Shown here: positions 10,531 through 20,658 of the stretch, piece after piece | Layout of the letters: every line of letters begins with the position of its first letter | Position numbering within the stretch: the stretch's first letter is position 1 | Assembly: GCF_034140825.1 (NCBI RefSeq) | Contig: NC_089040.1 | Span: 3,699,501 to 3,763,500 of the forward strand | Reading direction: 5' to 3' | Length of the DNA: 64,000 nt | Origin: Oryza sativa Japonica Group | Lineage: Eukaryota; Streptophyta; Magnoliopsida; Poales; Poaceae | Notes under the pieces: generated by a model | Databases searched by the model: none | What the model was told of the DNA's origin: nothing | What the model saw: only the letters and a program-made list of their open reading frames with translations | Program-made: the position numbers and the translations under genes

Positions 10531-10939
10531 ATCCATTGAATTTGTCAATCCACTGAATTACTGGTCCACTGATCCACTGGTCCTAAGCCGTGCCTGGGCT
10601 AGCCCAGGCCCAATGGGCTGATCGTGCCTTCGTGTCGGCCCGGCACGGCACGGCCCAGTAGCAATCGGGCCGTGCCTGGGCCTGACGTGCGGCCCATGGG
10701 CAGGCACGGCACGGCACGAAATTCCAATCGGGCCGTGCCGGCCCGATCGCTCTCGGGCCGTGCCTATCCGTGCCTGGGCCGGGCCGTGCCGGGCGGGCCT
10801 TATGGCCATCTATACGTAAGTGCACTACAGCTACAATGTAAATTTTAGTATACGCGGGTGCAATTTTTGTTTTACATGTACGGAATTTTTTTACTCATCG
10901 TTTATGAAATGAAACTATATTCGAGCTCAGTCTAATTTA

Positions 10940-12397
10940 TTAATTTGCTTGGATGGATACCAAGCTCTCACTGTACTGAATGGCATAGTGCATCCAATCC
11001 CCATCACAGCGGTCCAGCTTGCGCCTTGACCTGTCGAAGTAGGTCATCTCCTCGAGCATGTCCACCACTCGTTCCACAACTCTGCGTTCGACGTCGTACC
11101 GGTAAATCATGGCGTAATCCACGTAGAAAAATATGCCTCCTTGGTAATCGTAGGTAAACTGGAAGAAGGTGTCAAAGGAGTGCGGTAGCACGACGGTGCA
11201 TTGCAGCGACCACCGTGGCCTGCTGCCCCCTCCGTCGGCGGCGGAAGCTGTCCAGAGCTCAACTCTATCGTCGGCGGGAGCATGCACATAGCACAGCTTG
11301 CCACCCAGCTCCGTCAGGTCCCCACAAGCGACGTCAGACATCTTCTGCCGCTCCATGAACGGTGGGCACGGGAAACTGGCGAACTCCTCGCTGCACACGT
11401 CGAAGCGTACAATCCCTGGGGTGGTGCAGCTGCCGGTGGACGGCGACGGTAGGGCGGCGATCCAGTAGATGCCGCCGAGGATGCACGGCGACGTTTTGGT
11501 CTTGATGAGGTAGGGTGGGTCGGCGACCGGCCTCCACGCCGGCGAGCCGAGGGACAAAACCTCGCATCCGACGCTGTAGTCCGTGTAGGTCTTGTCGCAG
11601 TGGCGGATGAAGCAGTGGACCACCTTCGTCTTGCCCGTAGATTGGTCGGCGTAGAAGCTTACCGCTTGCACCCCGAAGTAGTCCAGCGCACAGTCCGGTA
11701 GCTCGGCAAGCTCCTTGGTCGCCGGGTTGCAAACTAACATCTGAGTGGAGTACTTCATCGTCGAGCGCAGCAACACGAGCCCGTTGCAGTGCAGATGCAT
11801 GCCCCAGCCGATGGCGCCAACGTCGTCGTCCCAGTCGTCGTCGTCGTCCCAGTCCGCGGCGGCGTCCCCGTCGTCGACGGCGTCGTCCAAGTTGTCGGCG
11901 GCGGCCCCGTCATCCGCGGCATCGGCCCCGTCGTCGACGGCGTCCCAGTCGGCGGCAGCGTACCCGTCTGCGGCGGCGGCGACGGTCGACTTCGAGTTCG
12001 AGGACCATGTTATCCTATGCGCGAAGTCCGCGGCGACGCCATGGCCCGGATAGCTAAAGAAGTCGATCGTTCCCCTCCATTGCTCTGGCACACACCAGTC
12101 TGCCAGGACGAGCATGGACGGTGGGTGATGGCGCGCCGCCGTGGTGGAGTGGTGCAGCTGGAGGCGAACGAAGTGCGGCTCGGCGACCATGGAGCGCCAC
12201 GACTTGCACACGGACCTGAACCGCAGGATGGACTTGACGGGGAGACGGAGGAGGATTTGCTCGATGACGTCTTCCGGGATGCCAGCCGCCGCGGCGCCGG
12301 TGGGTTCGACGCACCGCCGCCGCTTGGCCACGGGCAGATCACCACCATGTCCCGGCTGATTCATCATATCACGTTTTCCCGCGCTCGCACAAGCCAT
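10940..12397 (-). CDS. F-box protein FB1
   Basis: A single-exon gene of 485 residues starting at ATG 12397, the homologous start in FB2, FB3 and FB4. The N-terminus has a basic cluster (VAKRRRC) and an F-box at about residues 40-80 (IPEDVIEQILLRLPVKS, RFRSVCKSWRSM). A long Asp/Ala/Trp-rich acidic linker (about 150-200, DWDDDDDWDDD) follows. The C-terminal F-box-associated region has CNPATKELAEL, VGCEVLSLGSPAWRP, CILGGIYWIAALP, and LTELGGKLCYVH. Family role: the F-box binds Skp1 within an SCF ubiquitin ligase and the C-terminal domain selects the substrate, which is unknown here. FB1 lies head-to-head with FB2. Intact by eye. Confidence 0.9.
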   Translation of the reverse strand: MACASAGKRDMMNQPGHGGDLPVAKRRRCVEPTGAAAAGIPEDVIEQILLRLPVKSILRFRSVCKSWRSMVAEPHFVRLQLHHSTTAARHHPPSMLVLADWCVPEQWRGTIDFFSYPGHGVAADFAHRITWSSNSKSTVAAAADGYAAADWDAVDDGADAADDGAAADNLDDAVDDGDAAADWDDDDDWDDDVGAIGWGMHLHCNGLVLLRSTMKYSTQMLVCNPATKELAELPDCALDYFGVQAVSFYADQSTGKTKVVHCFIRHCDKTYTDYSVGCEVLSLGSPAWRPVADPPYLIKTKTSPCILGGIYWIAALPSPSTGSCTTPGIVRFDVCSEEFASFPCPPFMERQKMSDVACGDLTELGGKLCYVHAPADDRVELWTASAADGGGSRPRWSLQCTVVLPHSFDTFFQFTYDYQGGIFFYVDYAMIYRYDVERRVVERVVDMLEEMTYFDRSRRKLDRCDGDWMHYAIQYSESLVSIQAN

Positions 12398-12680
12398 CGA
12401 TAGCAAGCGAATTCCCTGTAACTAAAACAAGAAAGACTTTTATAGGAAGAGGATGCTTGCATTGTCCGAATCGTTTTTACTTTTTGTTTTTTGATTCGGA
12501 ATCTGCATCAGTTCTGCAATCAAATCGGATTCTCGCCTGGCTCTCGGAGTCGGAGCCGTACGTCCGTTAATCTTGCGTGTCGAGTATAAATTGCGCCCAA
12601 ATGAAGGCTTCGCTGAGAGAGGCCCAAGCCAGCATTGGCACTTCGGCATCAGATCACTTGGGCATAATGGCCCATAGGCC
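12398..12680 (-). promoter_or_regulatory. FB1 promoter, shared with paralogues
   Basis: A TATAAAA box on the minus strand at 12438-12444 lies about 40 bp upstream of the ATG in the block 'cctataaaagtctttcttg', which is repeated upstream of FB3 and FB4. Further upstream, 'gaatctgcatcagttctgc' and 'cgtacgtccgttaatcttg' are inverted copies of sequence before FB2 (14560-14814) and FB3 (23500-23747). Confidence 0.7.
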
Positions 12681-12685
12681 ATAGC

Positions 12686-13339
12686 TAGGGGTGAAAACGG
12701 TACGGAAATCATCTTTATCGTTTTCGTTTTGGAATCGGAAACTCCGGATACGAAAACGGAATCGAATATTATCAAAACCGAAAACGGAGCGAAAACGAAC
12801 CGGCGTGAATACAGTAACGAAAATTTATCGGAATAAAAAAACCCTCAAACTGATAAATCCGATTCTCAAGTCTCAACGGTCAACAATTCATCATAAACAC
12901 AATCATATAAGTCCAATTGTTAAGTATCAATACTACATCACAAAACACAATCTATGGAATAAATTAGTAATGCTGTTGATAAATCCCAATGTAGAAAAAA
13001 ATATTCTTATATAATTTTAGATTTGCATAACAATTTTTTTTAAAAAAATAACCGCTAAACACCATGGTATTCACTATTCAGTGCTTAAAAAAGTAATCCA
13101 GGGTATTTTGTGATTTCTGGAAATTCTGAGAAAAATTCTAAAAATTCCTAGAAAATTTCCGGAAAGTTTCCGACCGATTCCGAGTTCCGACGAAAACTGC
13201 CCTTATCATTTTCGATTCCGTTTCCGAGGAAATATTTCTGAATCCGTTTCCGTTTCCGAAAAATTTCGAAAAAATTCCGACCGACAGATTCCGTTTTCGA
13301 AAATAGGTTCGGAATGTTTCCGTACTGTTTTCACCCCTA
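12686..13339. mobile_element. Non-autonomous hAT (Ac-like) element, 654 bp
   Basis: The ends are inverted (TAGGGGTGAAAACGG ... on the left; 'gttttcacccctA' on the right) and the 8-bp duplication gccatagc flanks it at 12678-12685 and 13340-13347. Both sides are filled with inverted 'ggaaac/gtttcc' and 'ttcgaaaa' motifs typical of subterminal transposase-binding repeats. The termini resemble those of maize Ac. No transposase ORF is present, so it needs a helper. Confidence 0.9.
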
Positions 13340-13347
13340 GCCATAGC

Positions 13348-14290
13348 TAATTAACAACCCGGAAACCAAAATGTTTTTGATAGTTTCCCTTTCTGAACCT
13401 GAATCAACCAAAAAAAATGAAGACATCCAGTTCTCTGTCATTCGATCTGAATCAGCGAATAACTCTGAAGAGATTAATGAAGAAGTGATTGTCAGAGGTT
13501 CTGCTCCTGTAGTTCTGCCTTCCTCTAGGCGGCATGAACATTGGGGTACCTCAACCAGAGAGCAGCTGAATTTCGCAAAGGAACAAAAAAAAAAGACAAG
13601 TTAATTACAGATACTACAACTCACAAGCCATTCAATATTCAGAGATCAGTTGAAAAAAAATCTGGGGTCACCGTTTTGAGAAAGAAGAGAATGAACAGCA
13701 AAATAAAAGGGGTGACTCATCTAGAAACCAGGACAATGAGCATAAACTGGTGTCATGATTTAACGGTAAGTCAGCAACAGTGTTGTCTATTGTATAAATG
13801 TATGATACAACTGTACAACAGAACCTTTTTTTACAGTGAATATACACAATGCATGTAAGGTTCTCTGAAAGTCTAAAACCCATTTTCTTGGACATGAAAG
13901 AGCTGACTGAGATGATCATGGTTTTAATCCATCAACACTACTAACAAGACAAAATAACAAAAGGAGCATGAATATGTATGCAACTAGCAAGTCATTGTTC
14001 TGAATCACTGAACTAGCTTCAGGATTGTCTAATCTATCTATTATCTTATTAAAGTAATAAAAAAAGAAGCCATCACGTTTGGTCTCTCACGGTCTAGAAA
14101 TTCTCACATTAATCGGAGAAAAATAAAAAGTAGAATCCATATAATAATACAATTTAAAAATAGCTGAAATTCGGAATTAGAAATAAGGAATATTGAAAGA
14201 GTAGACTAGAGATTGGCATGTAGAGTCCTATTATATTTTTTTGTTGTTTCGCTGATTCCTGATTGTAACTGCACCAAGTGTTATGTTAGT
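13348..14290. other. Unassigned intergenic stretch
   Basis: An AT-rich stretch with one plus-strand ORF at 13371-13604 (77 codons, charged, 'LPSSRRHEHWGTSTREQLNF') and a weak overlap at 13541-13858. The ORF has the look of coding sequence, perhaps a fragment of a transposable-element protein, but I recognise no domain. I see no RNA gene or clear element boundary. Confidence 0.3.
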
Positions 14291-14530
14291 CGAACTGTTA
14301 TCAATACTACCGAGACGGTCGATTTACATTGGTTTTAAAAGTTTGCCCGATTTTATTATTAAGGGATGCAAATCAAAACACGTTCTATAGTTGAGGGGTG
14401 CAAAATAGACATTCTTACTCATTTACATTGGTTTTAAAAGTTAGGGGCGCTTGGCTATTGGTGCTTCAGTCGGCGAGCGGCGGAGGTGGCGCAGGGGGCT
14501 CTTGATCGTGGAGTTAGATATGGGCAAGTA
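14291..14530. repeat. Segmental duplicate, copy 1 (partner at 19541)
   Basis: 'atcaatacta ... gagacggt' through 'catttacattggttttaaaa' to 'gcgcttggctattggtgct' and 'cagtcggcgagcggcgga' is repeated nearly base for base at 19541-19745. It leads into the FB2 promoter. Related GC-rich text appears before FB3 (23030-23110). It marks an ancient duplication unit of the F-box cluster. Confidence 0.8.
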
Positions 14531-14559
14531 TGGCCCGCGTGGGGGTGTGTGTGGCTATA

Positions 14560-14814
14560 TAAGCTTGTGTTCTGGCCCATCTCGTAGCAGCCCAAACGTG
14601 TTCAACCGACGCAGCAAGTTTCAGGATACTCGACACGCAAGATTAACGGACGTACGGCTCCGACTCCGAGAGCCAGGCGAGAATCCGATTTGATTGCAGA
14701 ACTGATGTCAGATTCCGAATCAAAAAACAAAGAAGTAAAAAAAGATTCGGACAAGCATCTTTCCCCATAAAAGTCTTTCTTGTTTTAGTTACAGGGGATT
14801 CGCTTGCTATCGAT
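14560..14814 (+). promoter_or_regulatory. FB2 promoter copy with altered TATA box
   Basis: Homologous to the upstream regions of FB1 (inverted) and FB3 (direct), including 'gtgttctggcccatctcgta' and 'gtgttcaaccgacgcagcaa'. At the TATA position FB2 has CATAAAA (14766-14772) where FB1, FB3 and FB4 have TATAAAA. The altered box goes with a broken coding frame. Confidence 0.65.
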
Positions 14815-16255
14815 ATGGCTCGTGCGAGCGCGGGAAAACGTGATATGATGAATCAGCCGGGACATGGTGGTGATGTGCCCGTTGCCAAGCGGCGGCGGTG
14901 CGTCGAACCCGCCGGCGCCGCCGCGGCTGGCATCCCGGAAGACATTGTGGAGGAAATCCTCCTCCGCCTCCCTGTCAAGTCCATCCTGCGGTTCAGGTCC
15001 GTGTGCAAGTCGTGGCGCGCCGTGGTCGCCGACCCGCGCTTCGTGCGCCTCCAGCTGGACCACTCCACCACGGCGGCGCGCCATCGCCCACCGTCCATGC
15101 TCATCCTGGCAGACTGGTGTGTGCCAGAGCAACGGAGGGGAACGATCGACTTCTTTAGCTATCCGGGCCATGGCGTCGCCGCGGACTTCGCGCTTGGGAT
15201 GACATGGTCCTCGCCCGTCGCCACCGCTGCCGAGGATGATGTCGCCGACTGGGACGCCGTCGACGACGGCGACGACGACGATAACTTGGACGACGCCGTC
15301 GACGACGGGGACGCCGCGGCTGACGGGGACGACGCCGTCGATGGGAACGCCGACGACAACGGGGACATCAACGATGGTGCCATCGGGTTGGGCGGGGCTC
15401 TGCACTACAACGGGCTCGTGTTGCTGAGCTCGATGGAGAACTCCTCTATAATGTTAGTTTGCAACCCGGCAACCAAGGAGATCGCCGAGCTGCCGGCCTG
15501 TACGCCGGACTACTTCAGGGTCCAAAGAGTATGCTTCTACGCCGACCAACCTACAGGCAAGACGAAGGTGGTTCACTACTTCATCCGCCACTGCAACGAG
15601 ACCCTCACGGACTACAGTCGGATGCGAGGTTTTGTCCCTCGGCTCGCCGGCGTGGAGGCCGCTCGCCGACCCTCCCTACCTCGCCCTGAACAAAGCGTCA
15701 CCGTGCATCCTCGGTGGCATCTACTGGATCGTGGCCCTACCGTCGCCGCCCACCGGCAGCTGCACCACCCCTGGAATGCTACGCTTCGACGTGTGCAGCG
15801 AGGAGTTTACCAGTTTCCTGAGCCCACCGTTCATGGGGCGGCAGGTTATACGTGACGTTAGTGGGGCCCTGACGGAGCTTGCCGGAAAGCTGTGCTACAT
15901 GCACGCTCCCACCGACGGTAAAGTTGAGCTCTGGACAACTTCCGCCGCCGCCGACGACGACGAAGGCGGCGGCGGGCCGCGGTGGTCGCTGCATTGCACC
16001 GTCGTGCTACCGCACCCCTTTCAAACCATCTTCCCGTTTACCCACGATTACCAAGGAAGCGTATTTTTCAACGTGGATTGCGCCGTGATTTACCGGTACG
16101 ATGTGGAACGCGGAGTTGTGGAACGCGTGGTGGACATGCTCGAGGAGATGACCTACTTCAACTGTTCAACGCACAAGTTGTACCGCCGTCCAGGGGACTG
16201 GAAGCTCCGTACCATTCAGTACAGTGAGAGCCTGGTATCCGTCCAAGCAAATTAA
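14815..16255 (+). pseudogene. F-box gene FB2, frameshifted
   Basis: It starts with MARASAGKRDMMNQ and has an F-box (DIVEEILLRLPVKS) and an acidic linker, in frame to about residue 268. Near 15617 it reads 'gactacagtcggatg' where paralogues read 'gactacagcgtcggatg': two bases are missing. The frame then changes, and the normal C-terminal half continues in another frame (from about 15632: MSLGSPAWRPLADPPY to SESLVSVQAN) up to the stop at 16255. The original frame would add about 78 unrelated residues. Given the altered TATA box, I call it a pseudogene. A truncated F-box protein remains possible. Confidence 0.85.
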
Positions 16256-17160
16256 TTAGATTGAGTTTGGCTATAGTTTCATTTCAGATTACACACATAT
16301 ATATTAACCCAATTTTATCCGATATTTTGTAAGACTAACAAATTTTTCGGTGCATTGCAACATGTAATGGAAATAAGGACAACCAACGATTGGGTTCAAC
16401 TTTTGTAATTAATTACTCCTAGTCCTGTAAGAAAATATATTCTTCACTCAAAGCAAGTCGAATTTCAATCAATTTCAATCAGGGGGCGCCTACGGTGTCT
16501 ACAACCACACCACCGATGCCGATAAAAAAGGTAGAGAAACTGAATACCAGAAATAGCGTGTCCTTCAACTCTTAAAATCGATGCAAAATTAACCCCAAGA
16601 AGGTTAGAATAGCGGTTTCGGCTTGATGTGACGTCTACCTGTCTAGTTTGACTGGTTCCTCGTTCCACGTGACATTAATTGATGTGGCACCTATAAAAAA
16701 ACAGTGGGATCCACGTGTCAATTAGAGCAGGCACAATAGCAGGCTATAAGCCAGCTATAAACTTATTTTAAAGATATAAAGGAAGAGAGAGAAGAGCAGC
16801 GGGCTACAGATCTGTAGCTAGCTGTAGCACGGACTCCAAGATGTAATGTGTGTATGACAGGTGGAACCGGGCATTAATAGTATAGCAAGCAACTAATTAG
16901 CTATTACATTGGCTATAGATAATTTGGAGCTAGTAGTGGACTATACTACTAGCAACTATGTACTATTAAACTTGCTCTTAGTATCTGATTAGAAATAAAA
17001 ATATGCAATAGGTCCCACCTTCCTTTTCTTTTATTTCCTTCTCTTTTCTTTCTTTTTTCTTCTTTCTCGCTGCTTCTTCTTGTTCTCGAGATGGGGTCGC
17101 CGGGGTAGATGCTAACGCATTGGAGCTCGCTCCCGCGATAGGCTAGCTAGCCTAGCACTA
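16256..17160 (+). repeat. FB2 3' flank, member of a duplicated flank family
   Basis: 'caacatgtaatggaaataag', 'cttcactcaaagcaagtcg' and 'gaatagcggtttcggctt' recur after FB3 (25550-26040), at 28898-29260 and, inverted, at 33850-34265. The copies differ by which MITEs they carry. The tail includes a pyrimidine-rich tract and 'gagatggggtcgcc', also seen at 29194. Confidence 0.8.
16725..16977. mobile_element. Tourist-like MITE
   Basis: A 253-bp element starts 'gagcaggcacaatagcagg' and ends 'actattaaacttgctc'. These are imperfect inverted ends flanked by the 3-bp duplication TTA (16722-16724 and 16978-16980). The TTA/TAA target and the termini fit PIF/Harbinger-derived Tourist MITEs. The paralogous flank near 29071 reads through this position without the element. 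Confidence 0.85.
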
Positions 17161-17317
17161 CGGTGCATGGCGCTGTATGCTGTTTCTTCCATTAAAATGG
17201 TAGGGAGAGAAACATGGAGTAGTATTTTCACTTCACTTTTTAAGACCATTGATATTAACTAATTAAGCTTCTTGTTGATATTTCACGTTGAAAAATTGAG
17301 CTTTCAAGCCTGATCTG

Positions 17318-17580
17318 CTACCCGCCGAGAACCATAGAAGTTGATGCGCTGTAATTCTGCGGATCCCAATCCACCGTCGTCAGGTTGTACACCGCCGAGA
17401 GCGACGAACACCTCTTCCATGGAAGGCCACTCCCATGGATCCCGCGCCACCCACTGAACGGCCAGAGCATGGGACTAATCGTCGGTGACAAACGCCGTCG
17501 TGGCGCTATCTTCCCGGACAAGAGCTCGGACAGGATGACACCGAAGCTGACGACGTCGAGCTTGAGACTGATTAACTGGG
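17318..17580 (-). pseudogene. Receptor-like kinase C-terminal fragment
   Basis: The minus strand encodes KLDVVSFGVILSELLSGK, the kinase subdomain IX block (DVxSFGVxLxEL). In a shifted frame it then reads AVQWVARDPWEWPSMEEVFV, the subdomain XI RPSM-type block. It returns to YNLTTVDWDPQNYSAS and a stop. The rest of the kinase is absent and the frame changes, so it is a relic. The exact kinase subfamily is not clear to me; LysM-type is possible. Confidence 0.65.
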
Positions 17581-17652
17581 CTAATATTTCGTATATCCAA
17601 ATTATTCCATACAAAATTCAAAAGTCTACTGTTTAACTGGGCTAATATTTCC

Positions 17653-19540
17653 CCAGTCGGCCGTCTCTCTAATTAACCATTTTTAACCTTGAGGCAAAAC
17701 CAGCATAATTCTAATTTTATTGGAATTTATTCTGGATCAAACCTCTATCTACACCTATCTCCAAAAATCTATACTTCCTCTCCATCCAAAAATATTCAAT
17801 CATTTATTCTTTGTTCATACTCCTATTTTGATCAAGTCGCCAGTCTAATTGTCGTGGCTTGATTTCCTCCCCGGCACAAGAATCATAGTATCACAAATGT
17901 TTGAGTGATTGCTCTTGTGCTAAGAAACTTATTCCCAATTCCTTTCATCAGAAAATCCAATTTCCTTTAGTCTCAAATATTACATCAAGGATCCCTACCA
18001 CATGTTAGGGAGGGGGGGGGGGGGCTAAAATCCTATTTATTCTCTTCCAGCTATTTTTACCACCTTCCCAAAATTCATCCAAAATTAGAGACCACGCCAT
18101 TTGTATTTCCTTCTCTTGCCTAATTGAGAGTACTTCATTTTCAATTTTCAAATTCTTAAAGAAAATTGTTCGTGACGAGTTTTACATTTGGTTCTTATTG
18201 AATTCTATTAAAATTGGAGCATTTTGCATCCTTTTCAAATTTATATTTCAAAACGCAGTTGTGAGCTTGGGGTCTGTCCGCAGCCCAACATGACTGTAAC
18301 CTTACTCTATGATAAATAGACTACTGTTGTTGTGATATTCTGTCTTCCTGTGATACCAGCACTGTTTCCTGGGACTGGTATCAGTTAACAGGTTAATTTG
18401 GAGCGTCTCGGGCTAGTTTCGCCCGGGACTAGTTCGGGGCGTGACAAAAGATGGTATCAGAGCACGGGCTTGGCCTTAGGGCGAAACCCAACGTTAGGAT
18501 GACCCTAAGGATACTAAGTTATAAAATCTACTTGCGAAAAGCTAAGGCTTCTTTTGCTTTCCTTCTTTCAGTAATTTATTGTTAAAATAGTTATTGATAT
18601 GTTTCTCTCTCTTTCAAAATTGTAGGTGGCAGTGAACGCCAGTTACAGTATTCCCACGGCTTTGGTGAGGGTCACCATGTCGATCAGCTCCGTGACCTTG
18701 CCCGTTTCCTTGGCTTCTCGTGTCCCGAGTACGCGGGGTACTCTGTGGACCGTGTTCCTCCTTGCTGTAAGCTGTTTGTGTACCTTTACCCTCGTGGAGG
18801 TACATAGGGGGCTGGCCTTCACCCACACCACTTCAATGTGGCCAGGCCCACTCTCCAGATCACGTACTAGGACCACTCTTAGACTGCGCTCTGTGTTTGG
18901 CCCATGACTACAGCCACCGCCTCTCAGGGTCCGCCTTCCGGATGGTCCCTTCCTTCCCTTTGGCCACACAGACACTAAGTACCCTTGTCCCTACTACGAG
19001 TCGCACCCCGTGCTGACCCGCATGATTGAGCTTTCTGAGGCTCAAGCCACTCAGCACGACCTGCTCCTTGAGGCCTACCGCTCCCTGGCTCGCCGCTACG
19101 CCGCTTTGGAGGCTCGCCTTGTTGAGGAGGGTGTCTCCTCCGTGGACACTATCTCTTGGGATTCCGATCGTCTCTGCCATGCCAGCCACCTGTCCTTCCA
19201 CAGTTCCCGTGGTTCTACTCGCACTCCCAGCGGCCCGCGCTCCCCCAGCTTGCGTGTGCCATACTCGCCAGTGTAGTCTCCCTACCCACACCCAGTCAGT
19301 CCCTTTTACACCGCTGGCCACACCCCAGTTGCTTCCTCTCGCCGTGGTCCTCGCTTTATCCGCACCGCGTGGAAGTGCGTTGTTGGTCCAAAGAAGCCCG
19401 CTCGAACACACAAAATGGCGTCGCAGGGCCTTTTGATGCCCACCTCAATCGCCAGCAATGCACTTATATTGCGCACTGACCTCCCGTAGAATAAGAACAG
19501 CCTCCAGTCGGTTGGGCAGATAATCCCATAAGGATTTGCT
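17653..19540 (+). mobile_element. Ty3/gypsy LTR retroelement remnant A
   Basis: A long-terminal-repeat-like region ends 'ggggcgtgaca' at 18446. It is followed by the primer-binding site tggtatcagagc (18452-18463), complementary to initiator tRNA-Met. Degraded gag-like sequence runs to about 19.5 kb. The LTR end resembles that of the solo LTR at 40.8 kb ('accagcactatgtcctggga'), so both probably belong to the large-LTR rice gypsy groups. It is fragmentary, with many breaks and no pol. Its left edge is uncertain. Confidence 0.65.
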
Positions 19541-20351
19541 ATCAATACTATAGAGACGGTTGATTTACATTGGTTTTAAAAGTTTACCCGATTTTGTTAT
19601 TGAGGGATGCAAATCAAAACACGTTCCATCGTTGAGGGGTGCAAAATAGACGTTCTTACTCATTTACATTGGTTTTAAAAGTTAGGGGCGCTTGGCTATT
19701 GGTGCTCCAGTCGGCGAGCGGCGGAGGCGGCGCAGGGGGCTCTTGATTTCTAGGCTCACCGACGAGGGGAGAGCGGAGGGAGGAGAGGAGCTCGTCGCGA
19801 TGGTTACGGCTCGGGGCTCTCGGTGCCAAGGCGGCCGCAATTTGATGGATTTGTCCCCTTCGTTGACAGGTGGGCCTCAGGGCCCACATGGCCGATGACG
19901 TCATGCTCGCCTCGCCGGAAGCAACGAGAGCTAGCTGCTGCCGGCCACACCCGGACCATGGCGCGCGCCCAGCCACGGCGACCAGGCCAGCGTCGTGTTC
20001 GACGACTACGTCAGCAGAGGGATGCCAAATGCCATGCTCGATTGTGTTGCGTGCTTCCCTGTGACATCAAAAGCAACAAGGTCAGCAAGCGAAAGACTCC
20101 CGAGCATTTCAACGAACACCTCATGCGCGAGTAGAACGGAGCGGCAGAAGCGGCGAACTCGTCCTGTCGCGGCGACGGTGAACGGCAGTAGTAGAGGCCC
20201 CAACAGCGGCAGCGGCCACAGATCGACGCCCACATGCGTTCTGCGACGTGCCGACCTCGCAAGGCTGCGGCGCCGCTCGGGGTTCGGTGTGTCCAATTCG
20301 GAACCCGGAACCCACCGTGACGGCGAACCACCCGACGGTGAACGACGGAAG
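19541..20351. repeat. Segmental duplicate, copy 2, with GC-rich extension
   Basis: 19541-19745 copies 14295-14515. The sequence from 19745 to about 20170 ('gaggggagagcggagggagg', 'cggctcggggctctcggtgc', 'catttcaacgaacacctcat') matches 49070-49545 in the opposite orientation with many differences. Several frames are open but none shows a known domain. It ends at the 5' LTR of gypsy element B. Confidence 0.65.
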
Positions 20352-20658
20352 TGTTACTGCATCAATACAGAGCACTACCCGTAACTCTAGTATCATTGGG
20401 CCTAGAAGATCCAAACGAGAAGTCCACACCAACCCAAAGTATATGGGCTGTGATTGGGTTACTGGTTGAGGAAGTCTATAAATACTAGAAGGATCTTCTA
20501 GAGGCGTGCGTTGGAATTGAATCAAAACTTCTATCTGAAGAAATCATTCCTCCTCCTAACTCTGCTTCCTTTTTCCTCTGCTCTGAAATGCTCTGTTCTG
20601 TTCTGTTCTTCCTTCTCATCCCCAATTTCATCTGTGATTCGATCTAGGGTTCGTAACA
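20352..20658 (+). repeat. 5' LTR of gypsy element B
   Basis: It starts TG and ends CA and is immediately followed by a tRNA-Met primer-binding site. The downstream half is pyrimidine-rich with 'ctgttctgttctgttcttcc'. No second copy of this LTR was noticed in the window. Confidence 0.7.

Larger units (their letters stand above)
6365..10814 (+). mobile_element. hAT transposon 1 (Dart-like), complete
   Basis: A 4450-bp element bounded by perfect 19-bp inverted repeats (TATAGATGGCCATAAGGCC) and by the 8-bp target duplication cgtaagtg at 6357-6364 and 10815-10822. Both subterminal regions are dense in 'ggcccggcacgg' motifs, likely transposase-binding sites. It encodes one transposase on the plus strand, with a spliced 5' leader. 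The ends resemble the rice nDart/Dart group as I remember it; the 8-bp duplication independently places it in hAT. Perfect termini, a perfect duplication and an open transposase suggest a young and possibly autonomous copy. Confidence 0.95.

Noticed and set aside
14785-15405. Minus-strand ORF of 206 codons over FB2, and similar ones over FB1, FB3, FB4 and FB5
   Set aside because: They mirror the F-box coding strand. Codon bias and conservation belong to the sense frame.
18626-19479. Several ORFs of about 90-167 codons at 18.6-19.5 kb
   Set aside because: They overlap in many frames within the decayed gag region of gypsy remnant A. None is a gene on its own.
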